DNA of 64,000 nucleotides, taken from assembly GCA_000733355.1 (NCBI GenBank), contig JNVV01000001.1, positions 2,398,064-2,462,063 of the forward strand. Direction: 5' to 3'. This stretch comes from Falciphora oryzae (taxonomy: Eukaryota; Ascomycota; Sordariomycetes; Magnaporthales; Magnaporthaceae). Below, piece by piece: positions 36,979 to 48,003 of the stretch (its first letter is position 1; every line of letters starts with the position of its first letter). Position numbers and translations under genes: made by a program. The notes beneath the pieces are model-generated. The model had not been told where the DNA came from. It was given only the letters and a program-made list of their open reading frames with translations, and ran no database searches.

Positions 36979-37724
36979 TCAATTGTCCAGGGCCTTCGCA
37001 ATCAGCTCCTTTGCCCGCTCGCTCAGGTCCATCTGCAGCGCCAGCGCGTGGCCCTCAGGGCTCATTTTGGCCCACGTCTTCCGCAGGATCCCAACGGCCT
37101 TCTCTTCGTTAATCTCGGGCTTGCTCTCGAAGCCGTCGAACTGGTCGTCGAGGAAGACGAGACAGGCGACGTCCTCCAGCGCCTGCGCCTCGGCGTCGCT
37201 GCCCAGGTTCTCCTTGCGGATCAGCGCCGCCACGCGGTCGACGTCGGCGGGCGCGATCGGCGGCTCGATTGCTCCGCCCGAGGACGACAGCAGCTCGGCG
37301 ACCTGTGACGCGGCCTGTGCCTTGAGCTTGGCCCTCCACGTGAGGTATCCCGGCCTGGTCATGGGATAGCTGCTCCGGGGTATTTCCCACCTAAGGTCCC
37401 GGCCAAGACGCTGTGTGTTAATTTTCCCCTTTTCTTCTTGCTTCTCTCCCCATGCCGACCAGCCCAGCTGCATCGTCCCAGCCATGGAGCAACACACCGT
37501 CTGAAGTGCTGGGCGCGGCAGGCCAGCTGCAGGACAGGGGATGCCGCGGGGCTCCTCACGACCAGCCAGCGCGTCATTTTGCGAGCGTAGTGCAGCTCGT
37601 ACGGCACCTGCTCCCCCTCCGCCCCGACCTGAGCCTCGGCCGTCCTCGGGTCGAGCGCGTGTGCCTCATCGATAAGCCGCAAGGCGGCGCCATAGTTGGC
37701 GGGCAGTTCTGGAAGCGTTGCCAT
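36979..37724 (-). CDS. DUF4202 family protein
   Basis: Two exons (37498-37724, 36979-37390) join across a GTGTGT/CTTAG intron to 212 residues beginning MATLPELPANYGAALRLIDE. Almost the whole protein matches my memory of the DUF4202 family. It has ELHYARKMTRWL, then LACRAQHFRRWEIPRSSYPM (the conserved central motif, split by the intron), GYLTWRAKLK, and LEDVACLVFLDDQFDGF, followed by ILRKTWAKMS and a C-terminal helix. The family occurs in fungi and bacteria and has no proven reaction; the His/Asp/Glu pattern suggests an HD-like metal fold, which is inference. The reading frame is open above the chosen Met, but the conserved region begins just after it. Confidence 0.87.
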
Positions 37725-38496
37725 TGGTGTCGATATGGTTGTCTGTTGGACTTGCTTGTCTGGGTAGTGGACGTGTGCTGCGTTTCCACCTCCCAAATCC
37801 AAATCTCCTCATTCGTTCTCCCTTTTCTTGCTGAACGAAGGAGATTTATATGACTCAGCACATCGCTTTGTGACATGTGATTGGTCAAGTGTGGTTGAGT
37901 CGAAGTGCTCAGCCAGGACACAGGGCCATCCAGGGGGTTTTGTCTGTTGGTACAGATGTGCCTTTCCACTCCTGTCTTTGATATTCTGTTTCCATAACGG
38001 CTTTGGTAAAGTGTGCCAGGTTCAAGATGCGGCCAGCACTTCCGTTGGTCTCGGCCCACGGTGGTGATTGTGTTTGGGCTGTTCGAAACGGTTCTATCTA
38101 GGTATCCTTATTGCCTCATTATCTCTGCGCCGGGATGCCTTGGATGAGTAGCAATTATATACCGTCACAGCTGGTTAAATTTCCTACCTTGCTTCCTTTC
38201 GTGCTGCATCCAAGTGTTTTCTTATACACAGAAGAAAATATGGAACCAGCGAAGTCGTGCCTTGTGTTTGCAACCTTGGATTGTTTGCGCCGTGACCTTC
38301 CCCTCACATTGCCCTCGGAGCATCCTCCAGCTTTCATCTTCACCTCTATCGTCAGCCCCCGCACAACATCCAATCTTCTTCTCATGCCCTGCCAGGCTCC
38401 CTCTCGTCTCGCGCCCGTCTGCCACCAACTAGAAAAACGCTTCCCTTACTTGCTGCTTACACTACTGGACTACACGAATCTACGAGCTTGGCGGCC
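37725..38496. promoter_or_regulatory. Divergent promoter region
   Basis: About 770 bp lie between the starts of the DUF4202 gene (read left) and the Myb-like gene (read right). The right third is pyrimidine-rich, as in many fungal promoters. No specific site can be named. Confidence 0.45.
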
Positions 38497-39936
38497 ATGG
38501 GTGTTGGAAAGGACGGAACTGGGTACAAGCTCCATCTTACCAATGCCCTCATACCTGGCAGCCCGCTGGTGGTTGCTGCATCGTCATCGTCGCCACGCCT
38601 GACGAGCCCTCCCAAGAACTCGGTCAGCATGGTCGCCAACGATTCTGGAAGTAGCGAGCCCGACGAGAGTGATACTACCGAGTCTAGTGCCGACGCCACC
38701 GACTCCGACGACCAGCCTCAGCGGGTCGGGTGTCTCAGGAGAGCCAACAAGAAACCGGCGGTATCATGCAGCAAGGGACGGAAGGGGCCTGTCTGCTGCA
38801 AGAAAAAGGCCACCGGCGCGCCCAAGGCCTCTGCCGACGAGACAGATGCCGGCTACAAGGCTGACTGCAACGAGGACTCGGAAACCTCCACGTCACAGGA
38901 TGAGACGACGCAGACCGACGAAGCCACCACCACCACCGAGGGCGCCACCGACAGCCAGGCTGAGCCCGCTGCGGAACCCGCCCCGGCCCCGGCTCCAGCG
39001 GCAGCGTCCGGCGACTGGACCCCGTCTCAGGACGCGGCCCTGCGCGCCATGAAGGAGGGCGGGGAGACTTGGGCCATCATCGCGTCCGCCATCGGCCAGG
39101 GCAAGCACGCCTGCAAGGCTCGCTAGAAGCAGCTGAGCAGCGGCGGCGGCGGCGGCGGCGGTGATGCAAGCAAGGACAAAGCCGAGGAAGCGGCCGGGGA
39201 CAAGAAGGCCGATTCGCCAAAAGAGGCGTCCAAGGATGCCGAAACCGCCAACAACGGCGGCGAAAAGGAAGCGGCGGACGAGGCGGCTGCTGCTGCGGTA
39301 GAAACAGCCTCCTCGAGCCCCTTCCCGCCCCCGGAGGAGGACAGCAACGTGGCGCCGGCCAACGACACGACGGCCAACGAGGCGGACAACGACGCCACCG
39401 CGGCAGCAGCAGCAGCGCCCGAGGGCAAGAAGAGCAAGAAGGGCAAGAAGAAGGCCAAGCTCGAGCCCGAGGTCAAGAAGAAGATGGAGAAGAACAGCAA
39501 GAAGAAGCACAAGAAGCAGCAGCAGCCCGAAAACGCCAAGCTCGGGCACAAGGTCGTCCTGGTCCACACGGCCGACGAGGCCGACTCGGAGTCGTCCGCC
39601 TCGGCCTGCGACGGCGACGAGGGCGACAACGGCAACAGCAAAAACAAGAGAAAGAACACGGCCGGGACGGGCGGCATGTACGACAGGGTCAACGACTGGC
39701 TCGCCGTCCACGCGCCCCGGTACCCGCCGCCACAACCGCGGGCCCGAGCGGCCGGTTTCCAGCCGCAGCCCTGGTCCACCCTGGACCGCGCCGTGCTCGA
39801 CGTCCTTGAGCGGAAGCGCCGCGTCGAGCGCTGGCTGGAGCTCCAGGCCGACTTTTACAATGCCACCGGCCGCATGGTGGCCATCGAGATCCTCAAGGCT
39901 CAGGTTGAGGAGCAGGAGCGTGCCGCCCAGTCGTGA
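38497..39936 (+). CDS. Myb/SANT-like nuclear protein, interrupted by in-frame TAG
   Basis: The frame runs from ATG 38497 to a TAG at 39124-39126 and then stays open in the same phase to TGA 39936, 479 sense codons in all. Before the stop are Ser/Asp/Glu-rich sequence and the first part of a SANT/Myb-like motif (WTPSQDAALRAMKEGGETWA, then IASAIGQGKHACKAR). The stop falls where that motif normally continues with an aromatic residue and Lys. After it come a poly-Gly run, Ala/Glu- and Lys-rich sequence and a C-terminal region (MYDRVNDWLAVHAPRYPPPQ, WSTLDRAVLDVLERKRRVERW) that looks folded and conserved. The protein is rich in Lys blocks typical of nuclear proteins. A point mutation or sequencing error is the simplest reading, possibly TGG or TAC changed to TAG. 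A functional truncated product cannot be excluded. Confidence 0.7.
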
Positions 39937-41233
39937 ACGTTCTTGTTTTCGTTTTTTTTTTTCTCTTTCTCACACTTTTGCAGTCTCCCACTTCCCCACT
40001 GGGCTCTCTGGAATCACCTGATCCCTGCCTCGTTGATATCTTCCACCTCCGCGTTGGCTTTGTACCCAGATGGAGATTACCCCATACTATCTGTGCTTCC
40101 CTAATGTATTTGCTTTTCCGTCAAGGCTGAAGGGGCCCTGTTGGCGGTGCCCGGTATGGGGAAAGAATACGCTAGCCAGTGCAGACCTGTAGGCATCAAA
40201 CCCTTCTTACCAGGTAGTCTTAGCTGTGGCGTAGGGCCGCCAAGAAAATACCGAGATCACAGAGATGACGAAAGCGTTGCGCCGCCCTATGAGCTCCTGG
40301 TAAAAGACACCAAGGGACTATAAGTAGCCAGACGGGCCAGCAAAGTATGATTAGATTAGAATTCAGAACGCCCTTTTTCGAGTCTACTCTATGACCTCGC
40401 CATGAATTGAGGCAATCAGAAGCAAGAAAAAAAAAGAATAACAGTAATAAAAAGTCAAGGCTCTCTCTGCCCAAAGATGACCGGCTTGGCCCAAGGGTAT
40501 CAAAACAAAAGTCTCGGAAGAACAAAGACAAATCGATGAGCCATATGCAGAATTTTGGTCCAGAAGGACATGAAGCTAAGAAACGAAAGAGAACGAAAGC
40601 CAAAAGGATAATCCGTGAAATAATGCGATAGATGGAAGAAAGTAACGTAAACAATAACCACGTCTCCCCAAGCGTACAACCAAAGCTGTGTGATGTACAA
40701 AAAACTGCCAGCATGAAATAATATGAGCTGGTTCTCTCCCGGCCGTGAAAAGAGCATGGCGCGAATGAGAAAGCGCAAAGTGACTTTTGAGAAGCCATGG
40801 AACAGAATTATTATGTATTATACAAAAGTCCCGGTGGTTTGGTCGATCGGAACGGTTGTTTTGACGATGGAGCGCGCTCTCGCTGGAAGATGCATATAAA
40901 TCTCGCTCGCTTCCCTGTCTGTATCTTGTATTTGCCTCAAAACATCGCAGCCATCATAGATGGTGGTATTATATACGAACCTCTCGCTCGCTGAGGCTCG
41001 TGCGGGGTCTCCGCCAGAGGAATCCATGTTCCAGGGCGGGATATCTCGCAGGCGAGTGAGCCTGGCTCGGGACGTGGTGCACAAGCAATCCAAGCCCGCA
41101 CGTTATATGCAGCTCCGTGGTGGATTATGACTTCACCAAGGAGGATCTCGGGGGCAGAGTGGGATGGAATATCCAACCCATAGATAAGTATGAAAGAAGG
41201 GCTGTGATTCGACGAAAATGCGGCTCGCGGTCG
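39937..41233. other. Convergent intergenic region
   Basis: This is AT-richer than the neighbouring genes. A 192-codon minus-strand frame at 40220-40798 is rich in Phe, Leu and Ile because the DNA is AT-rich; it has no domain character and no supporting context, so I did not call it. Transcript ends of both flanking genes must lie here. Confidence 0.55.
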
Positions 41234-42229
41234 TCATATGAACCCCGCCGGAGCGGAAGATGTCGTGGGCGGCATTGGTGGGACTGTCGTCGGTGGCCCG
41301 TTCGTCGTGGCAGGCATTCCGGGCGGCGCAGAGCCATCTTGTGGCCTTTTTCTCGGGGCACCCGACGGAGCAAGGCCGCGCTTCATCATCCTCCCCAGCA
41401 CAGTGACGAGCTCGCACGCGTCTTTGAACATGTCGTTGTCGATGCCCTCGTTGGCGTCGTAGACCTCGGTGATGGTGTCCTGGGCGATCTTGCGGCTGCC
41501 CTGATGATCGTGGATGCAGTCGTACAGGAAGGCGACGTATTCGGTCTTGACGGACAGCCGCAACGAGTGAGAACCCCACAAAAGCTCCTCCGCGAGCTCC
41601 ACCGCTTCCTTGAAGTAGTTGTGTGCTATTGGGAGATAGTTTGTGGGCTCGAGGAGGAATGAGGCCGGGGCGCTGGGGCCGAACCCTGGCGGGGGACCGA
41701 CTGGCCCGCCCTCCAGCGGGTGGGTGGGCTGAACGGAGGGGGACCTGCCGGGTTCGCCCCGACTGTCATCTTCGGGACGCGCAACATCCTTTCCTTTGTT
41801 TAGACTCGGGGGTTCTGCCGGGGGCATGGTAGTGGATGCGGCGATCTCGGGCGTCGAAGGGTATGCGGAAGACACGGGTGGCTGGTTGTGGAAAAGAACA
41901 AATATGTGGTAGAACGAGGCCCTGAGTTTGTATGCAAGGACCTTGAGCTCGGCATAATTGCCGACCATGGGGAGTATATAGTTCTCCAACATGTATAGGC
42001 CCTCTCTTGAGAGCCATATTATATGGAAGTAGAGTTCGAGCGTCGCAGGCGAAGGTGTCTGGGAAGCGCTGTTGAGCTTGCGCTGCTTGCGGGCGCTGAT
42101 GAGCTGTGGTGAGAGCTTGACGGAAAGTCCGAGCAGCTTGAACAGCATCGACGCGAGCAGGGGATTGTCAGGCTCAACCTTCTTGGCAAACATGCCAAGA
42201 AACTTTTGGTCCACCTCGGAAGAAGCCAT
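41234..42229 (-). CDS. 14-3-3-like domain protein
   Basis: A single exon encodes 331 residues starting MASSEVDQKFLGMFAKKVEP. Helical segments resemble the diverged fungal 14-3-3-like family: LLGLSVKLSPQLISARKQRK, FHIIWLSREGLYMLENYILP and VLAYKLRASFYHIFVLFHNQ. They are followed by a Pro-rich insert (about 118-185) and then SFLLEPTNYLPIAHNYFKEA, KTEYVAFLYDCIHDHQGSRK and DACELVTVLGRMMKRGL. The tail is Pro/Thr-rich. Classical 14-3-3 proteins bind phosphoserine peptides through a conserved Lys/Arg/Tyr pocket. I cannot confirm that pocket here, so phosphopeptide binding is uncertain. The longest open frame and the position of the conserved N-terminus agree on the start. Confidence 0.85.
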   Translation of the reverse strand: MASSEVDQKFLGMFAKKVEPDNPLLASMLFKLLGLSVKLSPQLISARKQRKLNSASQTPSPATLELYFHIIWLSREGLYMLENYILPMVGNYAELKVLAYKLRASFYHIFVLFHNQPPVSSAYPSTPEIAASTTMPPAEPPSLNKGKDVARPEDDSRGEPGRSPSVQPTHPLEGGPVGPPPGFGPSAPASFLLEPTNYLPIAHNYFKEAVELAEELLWGSHSLRLSVKTEYVAFLYDCIHDHQGSRKIAQDTITEVYDANEGIDNDMFKDACELVTVLGRMMKRGLAPSGAPRKRPQDGSAPPGMPATTNGPPTTVPPMPPTTSSAPAGFI

Positions 42230-44498
42230 GGAGAAGCAGCGCGACCCTATCGCGATGGTTTTCTATCCAGGTGTCGAGGTGGGTTCGTAGCTTCGCGAGG
42301 TCAGCTCAAGCGCAAAGTAGCGGGTGGGTGGATTCTGAAGCAAGATGCGACCTTCCAAGGCGGCGCCAGAACCAGCAAACGACTCGAATGGGCAAGTTGG
42401 ATCCACGGCAAGGGCAAGTCGATGAGCGCTCCGTGGACGGGGTAAGAACAAAAAGAAAAGAAAAGAAAAACACACCTTGATGGGCTGGTCCTCCAGGAGA
42501 AGCGTCGTGGGGTGGGCAAGGTGCTATGACGCGAGCGCACAGAATGATGCAGGCGAGCAACGGTGGATGCGCGCGTCTTGAGTGGGAAGGCGCTTGTCTT
42601 GTATGGAGGGTGGTAGCCGCCAATGGGTGCGAGGGCGATGCCTGACGAAGGGGGTGTGGGCGTGGGCGCTGGCTTGACGTGGGCGGGACCAGAGAAAACC
42701 CGACGAGGCGGGCGGGCTCGAGCAAGCGCTGATTCCGAGGCTCCGAAACAACCAAGATGCACCACAGATAAAAGGGTGGCGGGGGCGGAGATTCCCAAAC
42801 CGAATCATATCATGAGGCGCCGGCGTATTGGATGCGAGCAGTTCAGAGGCCGCCGGCGAGTGCCTTAGGTACTGAGTGCCCAAGACTGGGCCGCGGACAG
42901 ATGGCTGCAAGTGGGCCGAGGCCGTTGGACCAAAACAATGACCTCCCGGCCGTTGGGCTGGCCTCCAAAACGTGATTACAGCAGGGCTGCGCCAGACATA
43001 GAGCTAACTAGCTATGCTGTGAGTACAAACGGCCACCAAGGCAGGCAGATCCGGTATGGTTTTCATTGGAGGAGTACTGACCAATATTATACAGCGGAGT
43101 CTTGCGGGGACTGCGTGGTTTCCCGAGGTCCAATGGAGACAGGGTCAGGTGCGGGTGCGCAGGGGCGTCAAATAGGATAAGAGAAGCACTTTCATCAAGG
43201 TCAGGAGAAAGCGGGCGCGCAAGACGGAGTTCGAGGCAGTGTGGCAACAAAGGCATTCAGGTTCTGCTTTGAGGCTCAGGTCTGGGAGTGGCGACTAGGC
43301 TGCAATAGATCATGGCCGGAGGAGGGTGTCATCGATCTCTCAGCGGGACGAATGCTCGTGTCGGTACCGCCAACCGGTTTAGATCTCGTGCCAGCGATGG
43401 GTCGTCTGCAGGTCGAACGAGCCTCGATCTAGCCGGACAGAAAACCGCCAAGAGCTGCGATAACTAGGACAAGTTCCCCCGCGCGCAGGCCGTAAACCTG
43501 CCGTGTCGTGAGCCCGTGGGACCTCCGGAGGGGAGCTTGTTTTTGTGGGATTCGAGCGGGCTCGCAGGGACGGGGCCTCGACAGGGGCGAGGGTGCTCCT
43601 GAGAGGCGGTGAGGTCCGGGTGTCACCACAGCAGCTGCAGCTCCAGTTTTCAACCCGATCCCAGCCAAGGGTGTGAGATCTCGGGACGGCCACAAAGACC
43701 AAGCACCCAAGGTCGCGGAAGCAAGGGATGACCTTCGAGCTCCAGGTGAGCTAAAATAGACTCTATAAAGTAGATTTTTAAAACTGACAATGAAATCTGT
43801 TAGGATCCTCGCCAGCTCTCAACATTGTTTGCAGATGAGTGAGGCTGAGGCGCGACTGGGGTCTGGCAGTACGAAGGGGCTGGATGAAGCGCAAGACAGC
43901 CAGGTAGAGAAAGGTGGTAGAAGGTGGCAGAGACGGTGATAGATGAATGGCGAGGAACGGCCATATGCCTTGTGTTTACTTTTCACCCTTCTTCTTTGCC
44001 CTTTTTTTTTTTTTTTTATCTTTCGTGGTGAGGTAGTGGTGATCAGGAGTCGCGTGGCGCGCGCCCGCGTGCACACTTGGGACGAAGGGTGATGTGACAG
44101 GAGCAAACGACGAGTAGCCTCGGGGATAGCGCCCGCGCTTCTGCGTTCCGGTTTCCACTTTGCGCCGGGATGCGTCTTTCTTCAGCTCGGCCTAGACGGG
44201 TTGCCTGGGCAGGGACTCCTGCGCCAGTCTGGGGGTGGGAGGCATGCAATGTGCGTGAGGTGCAGTGGTGCAGCGCAGGTAAGGAGGGGAACAGACTGCA
44301 GGTTTGCTGCAGGCCGCTCATCAAACCACACCAGGAACGGGTTGGATTGCAGCTTGAGCCTCTAATGCCTCTGCCGTTTGCTGCTCTTTTCGACAGCACC
44401 CACCTTTCGAGAGGGGGACATGCAGAAGCGCCGAAACGGAGGGGGAGGGTGACAGCGGCGGGTCCCGGAGGATGGCGGGGATGACACGATTACTTTTT

Positions 44499-44717
44499 NN
44501 NNNNNNNNNNNNNNNNNNNNNNNNNNNNNNNNNNNNNNNNNNNNNNNNNNNNNNNNNNNNNNNNNNNNNNNNNNNNNNNNNNNNNNNNNNNNNNNNNNNN
44601 NNNNNNNNNNNNNNNNNNNNNNNNNNNNNNNNNNNNNNNNNNNNNNNNNNNNNNNNNNNNNNNNNNNNNNNNNNNNNNNNNNNNNNNNNNNNNNNNNNNN
44701 NNNNNNNNNNNNNNNNN
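44499..44717. other. Assembly gap (219 N)
   Basis: Unknown bases flanked on both sides by T runs (five T before, at least four T after). The missing sequence is therefore probably a T-rich low-complexity tract; its true length may differ from 219. Confidence 1.
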
Positions 44718-45444
44718 TTTTCTCCCTCTTCTGGGTTCTTTTCCCTTGCCTTTCCTTACTCGGGGTGGTGCTGGTATTATCACCGGAAAGGCGAGGAAAC
44801 GGGGACGCGAGCTTGATGAGGTGGAGAGCGAACAGAGGCAAAAAAGCAGAACAGTGAAGACGCAAGAAAAAGGGCTGGGTACTTTGAGTGTGTCAGGGCA
44901 CGAGGTGCACACAAGCGAATGGAAGGCCGTTGAAGGGCTGCAGGCGACTTGCAAGTTCTGCAAGGTGACTTGGCCAGTCGTCTCGGTCGGTCGGTCTCTC
45001 TGACGGCGGGCGGCGACCCATCAATCCAGGCTCATGCATCCATCTCTCGATGGGAATTCGGAAGCCAGGCGTTGGGCGATTGCTATCTCCTCCTCTTCCC
45101 TCTGGCCGCGGCCCAGTGATGGCCTGGCCTGGCCGTGGCCTCAATGGGCGGCCTGACCCGACCCGTCTGGTCAGCCACGCGCGCGCGCCTTGCCAGCACC
45201 AGAGCCCGCCTGCATGCAGATTCCGATGGGGCGCTCTGTCGTCGCCGGCGGCGTCCAGGGATGGGTCAGCAAAAAAGGGCCTCCGTCCGGCTCGCGGAGA
45301 GTCGGGGATCCAATTGGCGGCAGGCAGGCGGGCGATGGTGATTCGCCAATTCGGTGGCGGTGGTGCGGTGCAGGCAGCGTACGCAGTGCCGAGGTCTCAA
45401 AGTGTCTGCAGGTTTTGGGAGGGGGCAGCAGCAGATCGGCTTGA

Positions 45445-45459
45445 TCAAATGTCTGAGAC
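45445..45459. repeat. TCAAATGTCTGAGAC motif, copy 1
   Basis: This 15-bp sequence is repeated exactly at 46018-46032. Its core TGTCTGAGAC is part of a near-palindrome. Confidence 0.6.
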
Positions 45460-45835
45460 CCAGCCACCCGCACGCGCCGGCCAAGTCACTGGCTGGCTGC
45501 GCGCTGGGCTACCTAGCCGGCTGCGGTGGGCGGGCGCATCAGACGCGGCGGGGATTTTTCGACGTCTTGCCTGCTCGCTGCCCTGCTCGTGCGCTCCCCA
45601 TCGAGCTTTTGTCCACCCGCCAGGGGTCCTGGAAATTGGACCCAATAAATCGCCAGCCCCAAACAGCAAAGCAAGTTCAGCGAGGGTGGGCCGGGACCCA
45701 GCCCGCGCTCACTCAGTCAGGGAGGCGCTCACCTCACCAGGGCTCAGCCGACCCGAGCTGACGGGCTGAATTCCGGCTTGCGCACCGCCAATTTTACCCG
45801 ACCTTGTTTTCACGCATGACGTCGCCAGTCCCGCC

Positions 45836-45856
45836 GTGCTGTGCTGTGCTGTGCTG
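45836..45856. repeat. TGTGC pentanucleotide repeat
   Basis: Four tandem TGTGC-type units. Confidence 0.85.
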
Positions 45857-46017
45857 GTTTCGAGCTTCATCAATTCAATCAAATTGAGAGCGAGCTAATT
45901 AAGCGCCGCCATCAAAGCGCCTCTACCAGAGTCAAGCTCTCAGCCCGGGCATCAATGGACCTTCGATAGCGAGTTCTAGGCGGACGCGCCGAGGCCCACT
46001 GTTGTCCGAACGGCCTC

Positions 46018-46034
46018 TCAAATGTCTGAGACAT
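46018..46034. repeat. TCAAATGTCTGAGAC motif, copy 2, perfect palindrome
   Basis: This is the second copy of the 15-bp motif. It extends to a perfect inverted repeat, ATGTCT-G-AGACAT, at 46022-46034, the form expected of a site for a dimeric regulator. No supported gene starts nearby, so any target is unknown. Confidence 0.5.
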
Positions 46035-46445
46035 GCAGGCCCGCGCCGCCCGATAATAAATACGGTGATTCGGAGGTTGCCCAGCAGATAGAGTTGGGAA
46101 GGGCTGTCTATGTTGTGGAGCAGCAAACCAACATCTCAACCCTCACTCACACCACCTCGCCCTGCCTCGACAACCACATATACCCTAGAGCCGCTCGAGG
46201 ATCCGTCCCCGTCTCTCCGGTCGTCTTGCGTAATGTTGCGCAGCACGTTTCTCAGCATCGTCGCACCCGGGGCCTCGAGACCGGCCGTGGACGGGAAGCA
46301 CTCGGTCGCCTGCCCTCACGCCTCTATTTTGTCTTTCCGTCAAGTAACATGTGCACCACCGTCGATAAAATCCTTCATCCAAACATCTCGCATCCCTGCG
46401 TCTTCCCTAGGCGCTAACGCAACCCGAGAAAGCAAAGCCACAGCT

Positions 46446-46470
46446 AAAAAAAAAAAAAAAAAAAAAAAAA
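46446..46470. repeat. Poly(A) tract, 25 nt
   Basis: An uninterrupted run of 25 A residues. Confidence 0.95.
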
Positions 46471-48003
46471 CTCCCAGCCACCCTGTTTTTTGCTGGTCAC
46501 CTCCTCGATTGGTGCCAACACATCATCCTGAGCCACGCGCTCCTGCTGACATACCGTTTGTTTGCCGTATCGATGACTCGGTATAAATCCCAAACCGACG
46601 AACCCGACACCTCATCATGACCGCACTTGGCCGCCTTTCATGCGGCCTGGTTCCCACCCGACCAAGCTTGTTTGGTGTCCTGTTCGCTCCCTCCGGCCTT
46701 CACCCGGCCGGCTGCAAACAGCGACTCAGTGGCGGTGAAATTGTTGCTTCGGAAAGTAGCATGTCCACATCCGCAAGTCCTCTATCGAAAGATGGTGGCA
46801 GTGGTGGTGTATGGTTTGCTTGCGTGCTAGTGCCTAGCCCCTTGATCGCGCAGGTGCGCGCGCAATAGTACCAGAGGGAATTTCGAAGCCTCTTGGTATT
46901 TTTGTTTGTGGAGGTTCGGTGGTAGCAACACCGCTGCACGCCTCCTTTCGGATCTTTTCCGGCACCAGTTGATATTCGACGTTTGTTATAACGCCCACAG
47001 GACAAGAAACAAACACATGCAAACCAGGTTATTTGAGTAGGTGGAGGCCATGCAGCCCTGTCGGCCGGTACCCGCCGATGATGAAGCCCGGCCATTCGAG
47101 ACAACTACCCAGCCTGTGCAGCCGCCACTTTCCCCTTCCTCATCCCCGAGAGAGGGGCGAGCGTGTCAAAGTTGGAGTGAGAAAGGCTTGGGGACGCAAT
47201 CCGGCACGAGATAGGACCTTGCCAAATGGCCGTCGCTCCTAGAGGAACCTCGTGTCCTGCTCGTGCCTCTTCCGTGGCCCTCAGAAGCTGCACACGGCAC
47301 GGATGGAGGTAGGCCTGCTGCCGTGAAACGGCCTTTGGGAAAAGGGGGGCATAACCGTTGCCGAACACTGATGTTGCGGGACCGAGGGCATGTCGCAGTA
47401 GGTAGCACCAGCTTTCTCCTTTCTACTCGACACGAGGATGCCCCCATCTCAAACGACCAAGGTTGCTGTGAACTTGACATAATAAATCCTCGTCCAGTTT
47501 TCCACACAGAACCATACAAAGGTGTTCCTGGAATACAGTGGGAGTAATCCGACCATGAGAGATGGTGACGCCTTGTGCCCATGTCCGATATCTGGTGGGA
47601 GTGGCACGCCCAGAGACTGCGCCTGGCACGATCTGTGGACTGCGGACGTGGAAAAGGAAAGCACAAAATAGTTAACAAAGAACAACTCATCAATGCGATG
47701 CGTCAATAGACACTGGTATCTAAATCCCTTCATAACATCCGCTCGCCGACCAAAATGACATGAACCAAAAAGCGCTTCCGCGAAAAGAAAAAGAAAAAAA
47801 AGGAAATAAAAATGACAAAGCCCGTTCCGCCCTTCCACGCCTTTGTGGCACTGGTGTATCTATCCATGAGGCACGCATTTGGGTACTCGGAAAAAAGAGC
47901 AGACGGAGAAATGGATATATGGCAGAAAGGCAGAGGTGAAAAATCAAAATAAATCCAGGGGAATATGACCGGGTGCGCCAAAAAATCAAACCCATCGTGA
48001 CTT

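Larger units (their letters stand above)
42230..48003. other. Long gene-poor intergenic region (about 5.8 kb) with assembly gap
   Basis: No supported gene. The stretch 42230-42900 upstream of the 14-3-3-like gene is C/T-rich on the minus strand, typical of a promoter and leader. The region contains T16 at 44002-44017, the 219-N gap, a TGTGC repeat, A25 at 46446-46470 and two copies of a 15-bp motif listed separately. Open frames here (for example 720 bp near 45.05-45.77 kb) are low-complexity Arg/Pro/Gly sequence. Confidence 0.6.

Noticed and set aside
38893..39735. 280-codon minus-strand frame opposite the Myb-like gene
   Set aside because: Leu/Val/Gly-rich antisense of Lys/Glu/Ala codons, with no motif. 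It could be invoked to explain the TAG, but the sense strand has clearer coding character.
40220..40798. 192-codon minus-strand frame that looks like a membrane protein
   Set aside because: The hydrophobic composition follows from AT-rich DNA read on that strand. There are no family motifs, and the position is between two convergent gene ends.
44362..44963. Open frames running through the N gap
   Set aside because: They exist only because unknown bases are read as open codons.
45050..45769. 239-codon open frame
   Set aside because: Arg/Pro/Gly-rich, no recognisable segment, and equal-quality open frames in other phases.
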